DNA of 64,000 nt, from assembly GCF_008704395.1 (NCBI RefSeq), contig NZ_CP023695.1, positions 6,014,001 through 6,078,000 on the forward strand, given 5' to 3'. Origin of the DNA: Streptomyces alboniger (GTDB lineage Bacteria > Actinomycetota > Actinomycetes > Streptomycetales > Streptomycetaceae). Positions 7,101 to 16,386 of the stretch are shown one piece after another. How positions within the stretch are numbered: position 1 is the first letter of the stretch; each line of letters opens with the position of its first letter. A model generated the notes under the pieces. That model was not told the DNA's origin and did not search any database. It saw only the letters and a program-made list of their open reading frames with translations. A program made the translations under genes and the position numbers.

Positions 7101-8249
7101 TTGAACAAGCAGCAGATCCCGGTCATCGTCCTCGCCGGATTCCTGGGTTCCGGCAAGACCACCCTGCTCAACCATCTACTGCACCGCAGCGGCGGCAGCC
7201 GGATCGGGGCGATCGTCAACGACTTCGGGTCGATCGAGATCGACGCGATGTCCGTGGCAGGACAGCTCGGCGACTCCACCGTCTCGCTCGGCAACGGCTG
7301 CCTGTGCTGCGCCGTGGACGCCGGCGAACTCGACGAGTACCTGGACCGGCTGGCCAGGCCCTCCGCCGGGATCGACGTCATCGTCATCGAGGCGAGCGGG
7401 CTCGCCGAGCCGCAGGAGCTCGTGAAGATGCTGCTCGCCAGCGAGAACCCGCACATCGTGTACGGCGGGCTCGTCGAGGTCGTCGACGCCGCCGAGTTCG
7501 ACGCCACCAGGGGGCGGCACCCGGAGCTGGACCGGCATCTGGGCATCGCCGACCTCGTCGTGGTCAACAAGACCGACCGGGTGCCCGACGAGGAGCGCGA
7601 GCGGATCCTCGGGGTCGTCCGCGGGCTCGCGGGGCGCGCGGCCGTCGTCGCCGCCTCGTTCGGCCGGGTCGACGTGGAACTGTTCTTCGACCGTGCGCCC
7701 GTGGGGGAGCGGGTCGGGCAGCTCTCCTTCGATGATCTGCGCGACTTCGACGAGCCGCGCGATCTCGATCATCCGAGTGATCTCGACGCTCCGCTCGACC
7801 ACGAGGCGGACGGCGATCACGAGGCGGACGGCGATCACCACGATCACCTGCACTCCGCCTACGAAAGCCTCTCCTTCACCTCCGAAGCGCCCATGGAGCC
7901 GCGCTCCTTGATGGCCCTGCTCGACAGCAGGCCCGAGGGGCTCTACCGCATCAAGGGGTACGTCGATTTCGGCGCCGCCGACCCGCGGAACCGCTACCTG
8001 GTGCACGCCGTCGGCCGGTTTCTGCGCTTCTACCCGCAGCCCTGGGCCCCGGCCGAGCCCCGGCTGACCCAGCTCGTCCTCATCGGGTCCGGCATCGACG
8101 TACGCACGCTGGAGAAGGAGCTGGAGGCCTGTCGCACGTACGCCCCACAGGCCGATGAGCACGGCATGTGGGGCGTACTGCGCTACGTCCAGGAGCCGGA
8201 CGACCATCCGGACGACCAGCCGGCCGGCCGGCCGGACGCGCAGCGCTAG
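7101..8249 (+). CDS. CobW/G3E-family GTPase (metallochaperone)
   Basis: This 382-residue G3E GTPase probably delivers a metal ion, most likely zinc or cobalt, to a client protein using GTP. It has a P-loop GFLGSGKTT (about residues 11-19), the metal-binding CLCC motif in GNGCLCCAVD (about 65-74), the base-specificity motif NKTD, and a C-terminal CobW_C domain. Between the two domains is an acidic and histidine-rich linker with repeats (DHEADGDHEADGDHHDHLH), a likely extra metal-binding region. The start is a TTG at 7101 with GAGGGG upstream; earlier in-frame codons extend into the promoter. It is convergent with parC, with only ten bases between the stops. Confidence 0.9.
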   Translation: MNKQQIPVIVLAGFLGSGKTTLLNHLLHRSGGSRIGAIVNDFGSIEIDAMSVAGQLGDSTVSLGNGCLCCAVDAGELDEYLDRLARPSAGIDVIVIEASGLAEPQELVKMLLASENPHIVYGGLVEVVDAAEFDATRGRHPELDRHLGIADLVVVNKTDRVPDEERERILGVVRGLAGRAAVVAASFGRVDVELFFDRAPVGERVGQLSFDDLRDFDEPRDLDHPSDLDAPLDHEADGDHEADGDHHDHLHSAYESLSFTSEAPMEPRSLMALLDSRPEGLYRIKGYVDFGAADPRNRYLVHAVGRFLRFYPQPWAPAEPRLTQLVLIGSGIDVRTLEKELEACRTYAPQADEHGMWGVLRYVQEPDDHPDDQPAGRPDAQR

Positions 8250-8259
8250 CCGGGCGTCA

Positions 8260-10713
8260 CTACACCGGGCCCGCCACCGCGGCCACGGGCTTCGCGAGAG
8301 AGACGCCCGAGCCGTCACGACGCGGGTCGATCTCGGGCAGCTCGGCCGGTGTGCCGTTGCGCTGGGCCGCGTGCGGCGGCGTCGGGCCCGCCCAGGCGAA
8401 GCTCAGGCAGTCCTCGCCCTTCAGGAACCGCTGGACGCGCACGCCGCCCGTGGCACGGCCCTTGCGGGGGTACTGGTCGAACGGAGTGAGCTTGGCCGTC
8501 GTCTGTACCGAGTCGTCGAGCGTGCCGCGCGAGCCCGCCACCGTGAAGACGACGGCTTCCGCCGCCGGGTCCACGGCCGTGAAGGAGATGACCTTCGCGT
8601 TGCCGGCGAGCTTGATGCCCGTCATGCCGCCCGCGGGGCGGCCCTGGGGGCGCACCTGGGAGGCTTGGTAGCGCAGCAGCTGGGCGTCGTCCGTGATGAA
8701 GACCAGGTCCTCCTCGCCGGTGCGCAGCTCGGCCGCGCCGACGATCCGGTCGCCGTCCTTGAGGGTGATGACCTCCAGCTCCTCCTTGTTGGACGGATAG
8801 TCGGGCACCACGCGCTTGACCACGCCCTGCTCGGTGCCGAGCGCCAGGCCCGGCGAGGACTCGTCGAGCGTCATCAGGCAGATCAGCTTCTCGTCCCCCG
8901 ACAGGGGAAGCAGCTCCGAAACGGGCGCCCCTCCGGAGAGATTCGGCGCGCCCATGGTCTCCGGCAGCTGCGGGAGGTCCACTACGGAGAGGCGCAGCAG
9001 CCGCCCCTCGGAGGTGACCGCGCCCACCTCGCCGCGCGCCGTGGCCGGCACCGCGGACACGATCGCGTCGTGCTTGACGCGCTTGGTCTCGCCTTCCGTG
9101 AAGGGCTCGCCGTTGGCCGTGCGGGCCAGCAGGCCCGTCGACGACAGGAGCACGCGGCACGGGTCGTCCGCCACCTGGAGCGAGACCGTGGCGGCCGGGG
9201 AGCCCGCGGACTCCAGGAGAACCGTGCGCCGGTCCGTGCCGAACTTCTTGGCGACCGAGGCCAGTTCGGAGGAGACCAGCTTGCGCAGTTCGGCGTCCGA
9301 CTCCAGGATGCCGGTCAGCTCGTCGATCTCGCCGTTGAGCTTGTCGCGCTCGGACTCCAGCTCGATGCGGTCGTACTTGGTCAGGCGGCGCAGCGGGGTG
9401 TCCAGGATGTACTGCGTCTGGATGTCACTGAGCGAGAAGTGCTCGATCAGGCGCTCCTTGGCCTGCGCGGAGTTCTCGCTGGAGCGGATGAGGCGGATGA
9501 CCTCGTCGATGTCCAGGAGGGCGACCAGCAGCCCCTCGACCAGGTGCAGGCGGTCGCGCTTCTTGCCGCGGCGGAACTCGCTGCGGCGGCGCACCACGTT
9601 GAACCGGTGGTCGAGGTAGACCTCCAGCAGCTCCTTGAGGCCGAGGGTGAGGGGCTGGCCGTCCACCAGCGCCACGTTGTTGATGCCGAAGGACTCCTCC
9701 ATCGGCGTCAGCTTGTACAGCTGCTCCAGGACGGCCTCCGGGACGAAGCCGTTCTTGATCTCGATGACCAGCCGCAGACCGTGGGAGCGGTCGGTGAGGT
9801 CCTTGACGTCGGCGATGCCCTGGAGCTTCTTCGCGCCGACCAGGTCCTTGATCTTCGAGATGACCTTCTCGGGGCCTACGGAGAAGGGCAGTTCCGTGAC
9901 GATGAGGCCCTTGCGGCGCGCTGTCACGTTCTCCACGGTCACCGTCGCGCGGATCTTGAAGGAGCCGCGGCCCGATTCGTACGCGTCCTTGATGCCCGTC
10001 AGGCCGACGATCTTGCCGCCCGTGGGCAGGTCGGGGCCCGGGACGAACTTCATCAGCGTCTCGAGGTCGGCCCCCGGGTGCTTGATGAGATGGCGGGCCG
10101 CGGCGATGACCTCGCCGAGGTTGTGCGGCGGCATGTTCGTCGCCATGCCTACCGCGATGCCCGACGCGCCGTTGACCAGGAGGTTCGGATACGCCGCCGG
10201 GAGGGCGGACGGCTCCATCTCCTGGCCGTCGTAGTTCGGCTCGAAGTCGACGGTGTTCTCGTCGATCGACTCCGTCATCAGGGAGGTGGCGTCGGCCATC
10301 TTGCACTCGGTGTACCGCATGGCGGCCGGCGGGTCGTCGTTGCCGAGCGATCCGAAGTTGCCGTGGCCGTCCACCAGGGGGAGGCGCATCGAGAAGGGCT
10401 GGGCCATGCGCACCAGCGCGTCGTAGATCGACGCGTCGCCGTGGGGGTGCAACTTACCCATGACCTCGCCGACGACGCGGGCGCACTTCACATAGCCGCG
10501 GTCGGGGCGCAGGCCCATCTCGTTCATCTGGTAGACGATCCTGCGGTGCACCGGCTTCATGCCGTCGCGGGCATCAGGCAGGGCCCGGGAGTAGATGACC
10601 GAATACGCGTACTCGAGGAAGGAGCCCTGCATCTCGTCGACGACGTCGATGTCGAGGATCTTCTCCTCGAACGAGTCGTCGGGCGGCGGGGTCTTCGTGC
10701 TGCGGCGGGCCAT
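8260..10713 (-). CDS. parC: DNA topoisomerase IV subunit A
   Basis: This is an 817-residue type IIA topoisomerase A subunit, the DNA cleavage and strand-passage subunit that works with ParE to decatenate chromosomes. The catalytic tyrosine is Y134 in [10 protein letters not shown]. The quinolone-determining helix is [17 protein letters not shown], where alanine (A94) occupies the position of GyrA Ser83 and D98 matches Asp87. The C-terminal ~300 residues form the beta-pinwheel; there is no perfect gyrase GyrA-box, which supports topoisomerase IV over gyrase. Gene context also matches the Streptomyces parC rather than the gyrA locus. parE is not in the window. Confidence 0.9.
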   Translation of the reverse strand: MARRSTKTPPPDDSFEEKILDIDVVDEMQGSFLEYAYSVIYSRALPDARDGMKPVHRRIVYQMNEMGLRPDRGYVKCARVVGEVMGKLHPHGDASIYDALVRMAQPFSMRLPLVDGHGNFGSLGNDDPPAAMRYTECKMADATSLMTESIDENTVDFEPNYDGQEMEPSALPAAYPNLLVNGASGIAVGMATNMPPHNLGEVIAAARHLIKHPGADLETLMKFVPGPDLPTGGKIVGLTGIKDAYESGRGSFKIRATVTVENVTARRKGLIVTELPFSVGPEKVISKIKDLVGAKKLQGIADVKDLTDRSHGLRLVIEIKNGFVPEAVLEQLYKLTPMEESFGINNVALVDGQPLTLGLKELLEVYLDHRFNVVRRRSEFRRGKKRDRLHLVEGLLVALLDIDEVIRLIRSSENSAQAKERLIEHFSLSDIQTQYILDTPLRRLTKYDRIELESERDKLNGEIDELTGILESDAELRKLVSSELASVAKKFGTDRRTVLLESAGSPAATVSLQVADDPCRVLLSSTGLLARTANGEPFTEGETKRVKHDAIVSAVPATARGEVGAVTSEGRLLRLSVVDLPQLPETMGAPNLSGGAPVSELLPLSGDEKLICLMTLDESSPGLALGTEQGVVKRVVPDYPSNKEELEVITLKDGDRIVGAAELRTGEEDLVFITDDAQLLRYQASQVRPQGRPAGGMTGIKLAGNAKVISFTAVDPAAEAVVFTVAGSRGTLDDSVQTTAKLTPFDQYPRKGRATGGVRVQRFLKGEDCLSFAWAGPTPPHAAQRNGTPAELPEIDPRRDGSGVSLAKPVAAVAGPV

Positions 10714-10946
10714 CGCTGCTGCGGCTCCTTCACCAACAAGTGCGGGATCTGACGCCGACCATTGTGGACTGTCCCACTGACAACGCCGACCACGACCCGT
10801 GCGTCGGCGGCATCACTCCTGACTACGCCGAGGGCGGACCGGGAACTTCGTCAGGTGTCCGCACGCTTGCATACAGTGGCAGGACTGGCAGCAATTGTTC
10901 TGAACCCAGCGATGATCACGACGATCCAGCGATCGAAGGGACGTAC

Positions 10947-12299
10947 ATGCCCATGGGTCACACGGCCACAGCCGAGGCCGGCTCCGGCGGCCTGACAGCG
11001 ACCGAGCACCGGCTGGCCAATGGCCTGCGCGTGGTGCTCTCCGAGGACCACCTGACCCCGGTCGCCGCGGTCTGCCTCTGGTACGACGTCGGCTCCCGCC
11101 ACGAGGTCAAGGGGCGAACCGGCCTCGCTCACCTTTTCGAGCACCTGATGTTCCAGGGCTCGAAGCAGGTGCCCGGCAACGGCCACTTCGAGTTGGTCCA
11201 GGGCGCGGGCGGCTCGCTCAACGGCACGACGAGCTTCGAGCGCACCAACTACTTCGAGACGATGCCCGCCCACCAGTTGGAGCTGGCCCTGTGGCTCGAG
11301 GCCGACCGGATGGGCTCGCTGCTCTCCGCGCTCGACGAGGAGTCCATGGAGAACCAGCGCGACGTCGTCAAGAACGAGCGCCGCCAGCGCTACGACAACG
11401 TCCCGTACGGGACCGCCTTCGAGAAGCTGACCGCGCTCTCGTACCCGGAGGGCCACCCCTACCACCACACACCGATCGGCTCCATGGCCGACCTGGACGC
11501 GGCCACCCTTGAGGACGCCCGCGCGTTCTTCCGCACGTACTACGCGCCCAACAACGCGGTGCTGTCGGTCGTCGGCGACATCGACCCGGAGCAGACGCTC
11601 GCCTGGGTCGAGAAGTACTTCGGGTCGATCCCCTCCCACGACGGCAAACAGCCCCCGCGGGACGGCTCCCTCCCGGAGCGCATCGGCGAGGAGCTGCGCG
11701 AGGTCGTCGAGGAGGAGGTCCCGGCGCGCGCCCTGATGGCCGCCTACCGCCTCCCCGAGGACGGCACGCGCGCGTGCGACGCGGCCGACCTGGCGCTGAC
11801 CGTCCTCGGCAGCGGCGACTCCTCCCGGCTCTACAACCGGCTCGTGCGCCGCGACCGTACCGCCGTCGCGGCCGGGTTCGGGCTGCTGCGCCTGGCCGGC
11901 GCGCCCTCGCTCGGCTGGTTGGACGTGAAGACCTCCGGCGATGTCGAGGTCCCGGTCATCGAGGCCGCCGTCGACGAGGAACTCGCCCGGTTCGCCGCGG
12001 AGGGTCCCACTCCGGAGGAGATGGAGCGCGCCCAGGCACAGCTGGAGCGCGAGTGGCTCGACCGGCTCGGCACGGTCGCGGGCCGCGCGGACGAACTCTG
12101 CCGGTACGCGGTCCTGTTCGGCGACCCGCAGCTCGCCCTCACCGCCGTCCAGCGCGTCCTGGACGTCACCGCGGAGGAGGTCCAGGAGGTCGCCAAGGCC
12201 CGCCTGCGCCCCGACAACCGCGCGGTCCTCGTGTACGAGCCCGTGACGGCCACCGACGGCGCCGACGAGACCGACGAGGAAGAGGAGGCGGCGAAGTGA
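10947..12299 (+). CDS. M16-family zinc metallopeptidase, catalytic subunit
   Basis: This 450-residue pitrilysin-family peptidase carries the inverted zinc motif HLFEH (residues 62-66) in GRTGLAHLFEHLMFQ and a downstream glutamate in ENQRDVVKNERRQRYDNVPYG that completes the site. It is a processing-type peptidase, likely cytoplasmic since no signal sequence is visible. The start at 10947 (MPMGHTA) has GAAGGG six bases upstream. The stop overlaps the GTG of the next M16 gene by three bases (GTGA), so the two are translationally coupled and probably form a heterodimer, as in the two-subunit M16 enzymes of other bacteria. Confidence 0.92.
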   Translation: MPMGHTATAEAGSGGLTATEHRLANGLRVVLSEDHLTPVAAVCLWYDVGSRHEVKGRTGLAHLFEHLMFQGSKQVPGNGHFELVQGAGGSLNGTTSFERTNYFETMPAHQLELALWLEADRMGSLLSALDEESMENQRDVVKNERRQRYDNVPYGTAFEKLTALSYPEGHPYHHTPIGSMADLDAATLEDARAFFRTYYAPNNAVLSVVGDIDPEQTLAWVEKYFGSIPSHDGKQPPRDGSLPERIGEELREVVEEEVPARALMAAYRLPEDGTRACDAADLALTVLGSGDSSRLYNRLVRRDRTAVAAGFGLLRLAGAPSLGWLDVKTSGDVEVPVIEAAVDEELARFAAEGPTPEEMERAQAQLEREWLDRLGTVAGRADELCRYAVLFGDPQLALTAVQRVLDVTAEEVQEVAKARLRPDNRAVLVYEPVTATDGADETDEEEEAAK

Positions 12300-13681
12300 G
12301 CGAGGCCGCGACGATGCAGTTCCACCCGCAGCCCCAGGCCGGCCAGGCCAAGCCGTGGGCCTTCCCCGCCCCCGAGCGCTCCACCCTGCCCAACGGCCTC
12401 ACGGTGCTGCGCTGCGACCGCCCCGGCCAGCAGGTCGTCGCCGTCGAGGTCAACCTCGAGGCGCCTTTGGACGCCGAGCCGGAGGGCCTCGACGGCGTCG
12501 CCACCATCATGGCGAGGGCCTTCAACGAAGGCACCGACAAGCACTCCGCGGAGGAGTTCGCCGCCGAGCTCGACCGCTGCGGCGCCACGATGGACGCGCA
12601 CGCCGACCACCCCGGCGTCCGGGTCTCCCTCGAAGTCCCGGTCTCCCGCCTCCCCAAGGCGCTCGGCCTGCTCTCCGACGCCCTGCGCGCCCCCGCCTTC
12701 GCGGACAGCGAGATCGAGCGCCTCGTCCGGAACCGCCTGGACGAGATCCCGCACGAGGCCGCCAATCCCGCGCGCCGCGCCGCCAAGGAGCTGTCCAGGC
12801 AGCTGTTCCCGGCGACCTCGCGCATCTCCCGCCCCCGCCAGGGCACCGAGGAGACGGTCACCGCCATCGACTCGGCCGCGGTGCGCGCCTTCTACGAGAA
12901 GCACGTCCGCCCCGCCACGGCCGCCCTGGTGGTCGTCGGCGACCTCGCGGGCACCGACCTGGACGCCGTCCTCGCGGACACCGTCGGCACCTGGACGGGC
13001 GGCACCGCCGAGGCCCGCCCGATGCCGCCGATCACCGCCGACGACACGGGCCGCGTCGTCATCGTGGACCGCCCCGGAGCCGTCCAGACGCAGCTCCTCA
13101 TCGGCCGCATCGGCCCGGACCGGCACGACAGGATCTGGCCCGCCCAGGTCCTCGGCACGTACTGCCTGGGCGGCACCCTCACCTCCCGCCTGGACCGCGT
13201 CCTGCGCGAGGAGAAGGGATACACCTACGGCGTACGGGCGTTCAGCCAGGTCCTGCGCTCCGCCCCGGACGGCACGGGCGCCGCGATGCTCGCCATCAGC
13301 GGATCGGTGGACACCGAGTCCACGGGTCCCGCGCTCGACGACCTCTGGAAGGTCCTGCGCACGCTCGCCGCGGAGGGCCTGACCGACGCCGAGCGCGACG
13401 TGGCGGTGCAGAACCTGGTGGGCGTTGCCCCGCTCAAGTTCGAGATGGCCTCCTCCGTGGCCGCCACGCTCGCCGACCAGGTCGAGCAGAACCTCCCGGA
13501 CGACTTCCAGGCGCAGCTCTACCGGCAGTTGGCGGCGACCGGCACCGTGGAGGCCACCGCGGCCGTCGTGAGCGCCTTCCCGGAGGACCACCTGGTGACG
13601 GTCCTCGTCGGGGATGCCGCACAGATCGAGGAGCCCGTCAGGGCGCTCGGCATCGGCGAAGTGAGTGTGGTCACGGGCTGA
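12296..13681 (+). CDS. M16-family peptidase, non-catalytic partner subunit
   Basis: This 461-residue protein has the M16 fold but lacks the HxxEH zinc motif; the corresponding segment reads GVATIMARAFNEGTDKHS. It keeps the C-terminal substrate-binding features of the non-catalytic subunits, including a glycine-rich loop and an R/Y pair in GGTLTSRLDRVLREEKGYTY. The GTG at 12296 overlaps the stop of the catalytic subunit gene and has GAGGAGG just upstream, which fits coupled, equimolar synthesis. Substrate unknown. A large hairpin follows the gene. Confidence 0.9.
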   Translation: MSEAATMQFHPQPQAGQAKPWAFPAPERSTLPNGLTVLRCDRPGQQVVAVEVNLEAPLDAEPEGLDGVATIMARAFNEGTDKHSAEEFAAELDRCGATMDAHADHPGVRVSLEVPVSRLPKALGLLSDALRAPAFADSEIERLVRNRLDEIPHEAANPARRAAKELSRQLFPATSRISRPRQGTEETVTAIDSAAVRAFYEKHVRPATAALVVVGDLAGTDLDAVLADTVGTWTGGTAEARPMPPITADDTGRVVIVDRPGAVQTQLLIGRIGPDRHDRIWPAQVLGTYCLGGTLTSRLDRVLREEKGYTYGVRAFSQVLRSAPDGTGAAMLAISGSVDTESTGPALDDLWKVLRTLAAEGLTDAERDVAVQNLVGVAPLKFEMASSVAATLADQVEQNLPDDFQAQLYRQLAATGTVEATAAVVSAFPEDHLVTVLVGDAAQIEEPVRALGIGEVSVVTG

Positions 13682-13691
13682 GTGACAGGTA

Positions 13692-13743
13692 GGACATATC
13701 GGGCCCCGGCGACCTTTTCGGCCGTCGGGGTCCCCATATGTCC
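13692..13743 (+). terminator. Long hairpin after the M16 pair
   Basis: The arms start GGACATAT and end ATATGTCC. About 23 bases on each side pair with four mismatches around a short loop containing TTTT. It lies eleven bases after the M16 stop and is the likely terminator of that operon. Confidence 0.65.
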
Positions 13744-13883
13744 GAATTCATATGGAGGTTGCCTGTCTGCCGTGTGGCGTGCGCTACAAAACTCGCGTTC
13801 TGTTTGTCGATTGACAGACGGCACGTTTAGCGTCAGTCCGTCTGTTCGTCACGCAGTACGTCGCACCCGCGGCACCGGACAGT

Positions 13884-14026
13884 CATCGCCGAGTCCCCGT
13901 ACGGCGCGAGCCAGGGGAGCCGGGGACCCACATGTCCCCTGGGGTGAATCGGGCACCTTGCCGTCAGGCGAGGGGCTCGTAGGAGACCTTCCTGCTCCGA
14001 ACCCGTCAGCTAACCCGGTAGGCGAG
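13884..14026 (+). ncRNA. ydaO/yuaA-type c-di-AMP riboswitch
   Basis: The leader of the LytM gene carries the hallmark conserved blocks of the ydaO class in the right order: CGCCGAGTCC, then GAGCCGGGGACCCA, GGGGTGAATCGG, CCTTCCTGCTCCGAACCCG and GTCAGCTAACCCGGTAGGCG. The last block ends about 25 bases before the start codon, so the expression platform is short and could act on the ribosome binding site (GGAAAGGA) or by termination. In Streptomyces this class is known ahead of cell-wall hydrolase genes, where c-di-AMP turns expression off. A TTGACA at 13811 may belong to the promoter. Confidence 0.9.
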
Positions 14027-14051
14027 AAGGAAGGAAAGGATCAGCCGCTTC

Positions 14052-14855
14052 ATGGCGTTCACCCGTGCCACCGGGAAGCACCGTCGTCCCAGCCGCCTCA
14101 CCCGCACCACTGCGAACGTCGCGGGTGTCGCCGCGCTCACCACCACCGGCGTCATCGGCGGCATGGCCGCCCCCGCGCTCGCCGCCGCCGACGACGCGGC
14201 CCTCGAGCACACCGGACTCACCCAGGCGATATCCGTCGGCGGTTCACTCGCCGAGACGATCGACGCGCAGGCCGCCGCCCAGCGGCAGGCCGCCGACGAC
14301 GCGGCCGCCGCCAAGCTGGCCGAAGCGGCCGCCAAGAAGAAGGCCGCGGAGGACAAGCGCAAGGCCGAGGCCGAGGCCAAGGTGAAGGCCAAGAAGGAGC
14401 GCGAGGCCAAGGAGCGCGCCGCCCGGGAGGCCGAGCGCAAGCGCCTGAACACCTACGTCTCCCCGATCGCCGGCTCGTACGTCTCCACGGGCTACCAGAC
14501 CGGTGGCGCCATGTGGTCCTCCGGCAGCCACACGGGCGTCGACTTCCACGCCGCGTCCGGCACCACGGTCCACGCCGTCGGCGGCGGCACCGTCGTCGAG
14601 GCGGGCTGGGGCGGCGCCTACGGCAACAACGTCGTGATCAAGATGAACGACGGTACGTACACCCAGTACGGCCACATGTCGTCCCTCAGCGTCACCGTCG
14701 GCCAGACGGTCACCCCGGGCCAGCAGATAGGCCTCTCGGGCTCCACCGGCAACTCCAGTGGCCCGCACCTCCACTTCGAGGCCCGCACCGGCGCCGACTA
14801 CGGCTCGGACATCGACCCCGTGGCGTACCTCCGCTCGCACGGCGTCAACGTCTGA
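14052..14855 (+). CDS. Secreted M23/LytM-domain endopeptidase
   Basis: This 267-residue protein is probably a secreted peptidoglycan endopeptidase. A basic N-terminus with a hydrophobic stretch ending APALAAA (about residue 45) is a signal peptide. A long alanine/lysine/glutamate coiled coil (about 66-131) follows. The C-terminal LytM domain has zinc ligands H160 and D164 (SHTGVDFH), H208 and the HLHFE motif (H239, H241), so it looks catalytically intact. The riboswitch in its leader places it under c-di-AMP control, linking wall hydrolysis to turgor or potassium status. A strong terminator follows. Confidence 0.93.
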   Translation: MAFTRATGKHRRPSRLTRTTANVAGVAALTTTGVIGGMAAPALAAADDAALEHTGLTQAISVGGSLAETIDAQAAAQRQAADDAAAAKLAEAAAKKKAAEDKRKAEAEAKVKAKKEREAKERAAREAERKRLNTYVSPIAGSYVSTGYQTGGAMWSSGSHTGVDFHAASGTTVHAVGGGTVVEAGWGGAYGNNVVIKMNDGTYTQYGHMSSLSVTVGQTVTPGQQIGLSGSTGNSSGPHLHFEARTGADYGSDIDPVAYLRSHGVNV

Positions 14856-14872
14856 CCGCCCCGCACTTCACC

Positions 14873-14904
14873 GAAGGCCCCGGCTCCCCCGAGCCGGGGC
14901 CTTC
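14873..14904 (+). terminator. Hairpin terminator after LytM gene
   Basis: GAAGGCCCCGGCTC pairs perfectly with GAGCCGGGGCCTTC around a four-base loop. Confidence 0.85.
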
Positions 14905-15062
14905 GTCGTTTCCGGACCGCCCGTTTCCCGGCCCGTCCGCCTTTGGCCAAAAGATATCCATGGATTCCGGCCCGCCATCGGAAAATCCGATGCCCTGCAA
15001 TAGAGTCGCTGAACGAGCGTCGGTCGACCGCGTTTCGCGGGGATTAAGGCGGAGGTCCGGTC

Positions 15063-15770
15063 ATGCGCATTCCCGCGCACTCGGTATGCACGGCCATCCG
15101 GGACGACATTGTCTCCGGTGTCTACGAAAGGGGCGGTCGGCTCGCCGAGGAGCTTCTCGCGCGCCGGTACGGCGTCTCGCGCGTCCCTGTGCGCGAGGCC
15201 CTGCGCACCCTGGAGGCCGAGGGCTTCGTCGTCACGCGGCGGCACGCGGGCGCCTGTGTCGCCGAGCCCACGGAGCAGGAGGCCGCCGACCTCCTGGAGC
15301 TGCGCACGCTGCTCGAACCCCTCGCCGCGGCCCGCGCCGCCCAGCGCCGCACCGACGCGCACCTCAAGGTCCTGCGCGGCCTCGTCCGGCTGGGCCAGCA
15401 GCGGTCACGAAAGGGCCAGGGGGAGGATCTGCGCTCGCTGGACGGCTGGTTCCACGAGACGCTCGCCCAGGCATCCGGCAGCCCCGGCCTCATCACGCTG
15501 CTCACCCAGCTCCGGCACAAGATCGCCTGGATGTACGTCGTAGAGCCCCCGGCCGCGCCGGTCGAGTCCTGGGCCGAGCACGCGGCGATCGTCGACGCGG
15601 TGGCCCGCGGGGACGCAGACCGGGCCAGGGCGCTCACCACGAGCCACGCGGAGCGGGCGAACTCCGCGCACCGATTGCGCCATTCACCACGGGGCGGGCG
15701 TGACGCACCGCGGGGTGGCCGCGTGAGGGATATGCAACATGACGTAAACACGGCGGGCTTCCCGAGTTAA
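15063..15770 (+). CDS. GntR-family (FadR/FCD) transcriptional regulator
   Basis: This 235-residue regulator has a winged helix-turn-helix at residues about 5-70 (LLARRYGVSRVPVREALRTL), followed by an all-helical FCD ligand domain (DLLELRTLLEPLAAARAA, then WFHETLAQASGSPGL and AEHAAIVDAVARGDADRA with the usual histidine metal/ligand residues). The C-terminal ~30 residues are an arginine- and glycine-rich tail outside the fold. The ATG at 15063 has GGAGG ten bases upstream. The ligand is unknown; the divergence from ptsH downstream and lack of a linked catabolic operon give no clear target. Confidence 0.88.
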   Translation: MRIPAHSVCTAIRDDIVSGVYERGGRLAEELLARRYGVSRVPVREALRTLEAEGFVVTRRHAGACVAEPTEQEAADLLELRTLLEPLAAARAAQRRTDAHLKVLRGLVRLGQQRSRKGQGEDLRSLDGWFHETLAQASGSPGLITLLTQLRHKIAWMYVVEPPAAPVESWAEHAAIVDAVARGDADRARALTTSHAERANSAHRLRHSPRGGRDAPRGGRVRDMQHDVNTAGFPS

Positions 15771-15827
15771 CGCACATGTCGTATACAAAGAAGGTGCCGA
15801 GGAGAGCATCGCCGCGGGAATTTAGGA

Positions 15828-15871
15828 GCGGCTATTCGTGCTGCCCGAGGCGGCTATTTGTGCTTTCCGAA
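15828..15871. repeat. 22-bp imperfect tandem repeat
   Basis: Two adjacent 22-base units (15828-15849 and 15850-15871) begin GCGGCTATTCGTGCT and GCGGCTATTTGTGCT and agree at 18 of 22 positions. They lie in the gap between the GntR gene and the ptsH terminator. Confidence 0.6.
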
Positions 15872-15918
15872 TAAGTCTGCTGCCTTTCTCGGGAAAACGA
15901 AGGGCACCCATAAATCGA

Positions 15919-15955
15919 CGAAGGGCCCACCCCGTATTCCAGGGTGGGCCCTTCG
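15919..15955 (-). terminator. Hairpin terminator after ptsH
   Basis: CGAAGGGCCCACCC pairs with GGGTGGGCCCTTCG around a short loop, 17 bases beyond the ptsH stop. It could also stop transcription arriving from the GntR side. Confidence 0.8.
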
Positions 15956-15971
15956 AAGGGAACTGCGTGGT

Positions 15972-16253
15972 TCAGACCGTCTCGGGGAGCTCCTCAAGGC
16001 CCTCCGCGACCAGCTTCGCCAGACGGTCGAGGGCGGCGTCCGCACCCTCGGCGTCGGAGGCGAGCACGATCTCCTCGCCGCCCTGGGCGCCCAGGCCGAG
16101 CACCGCGAGCATCGAGGCGGCGTTGACCGGGTTGCCGTCGGCCTTGGCGATCGTCACGGGGACGCCGGCGGCCGTGGCCGCGCGGACGAAGATGGAGGCG
16201 GGTCGGGCGTGGAGGCCCTCGGCCCAGCCGACGTTGACGCGGCGCTCAGCCAT
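15972..16253 (-). CDS. ptsH: Phosphocarrier protein HPr
   Basis: This 93-residue HPr of the phosphoenolpyruvate:sugar phosphotransferase system relays phosphate from Enzyme I to sugar-specific EIIA domains. The phosphorylated histidine is H15 in EGLHARPASIF. The segment NAASMLAVLGLGA holds the serine that corresponds to regulatory Ser46, although Streptomyces is not known to use HPr kinase in the Firmicute manner. I chose the ATG at 16253 (MAERRVNV), which has GGAAGGG about nine bases upstream. It stands alone, divergent from the PatA-like gene, without ptsI or EII genes nearby. Confidence 0.95.
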   Translation of the reverse strand: MAERRVNVGWAEGLHARPASIFVRAATAAGVPVTIAKADGNPVNAASMLAVLGLGAQGGEEIVLASDAEGADAALDRLAKLVAEGLEELPETV

Positions 16254-16374
16254 GTGTTGCTGCCCTTCCAGGTGTTTCACACTTGTCTAGACCAGTGTCT
16301 CATGCCGTCGCGAGTGCTCCGCCGGCCCGACGGCCCCTCCCAGCCTGCCCCGGTCCAGACGGCCCCGCGACCCG

Positions 16375-16380
16375 TACCCT
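16375..16380 (+). promoter_or_regulatory. -10 element TACCCT for leaderless transcript
   Basis: TACCCT is followed by six bases and the ATG at 16387. No ribosome binding site is visible, so a leaderless transcript is likely. Confidence 0.4.
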
Positions 16381-16386
16381 GGCCCC

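Noticed and set aside
8205..8236. GC palindromes near the cobW/parC convergence as a terminator
   Set aside because: The GGCCGGCCGG-type symmetry lies inside the cobW coding region and arises from repeated Asp/Pro/Arg codons; only ten bases separate the two stops.
8155..10752. Open frame of about 865 codons opposite parC
   Set aside because: Antisense shadow of a well-conserved topoisomerase gene; no domain or ribosome binding site.
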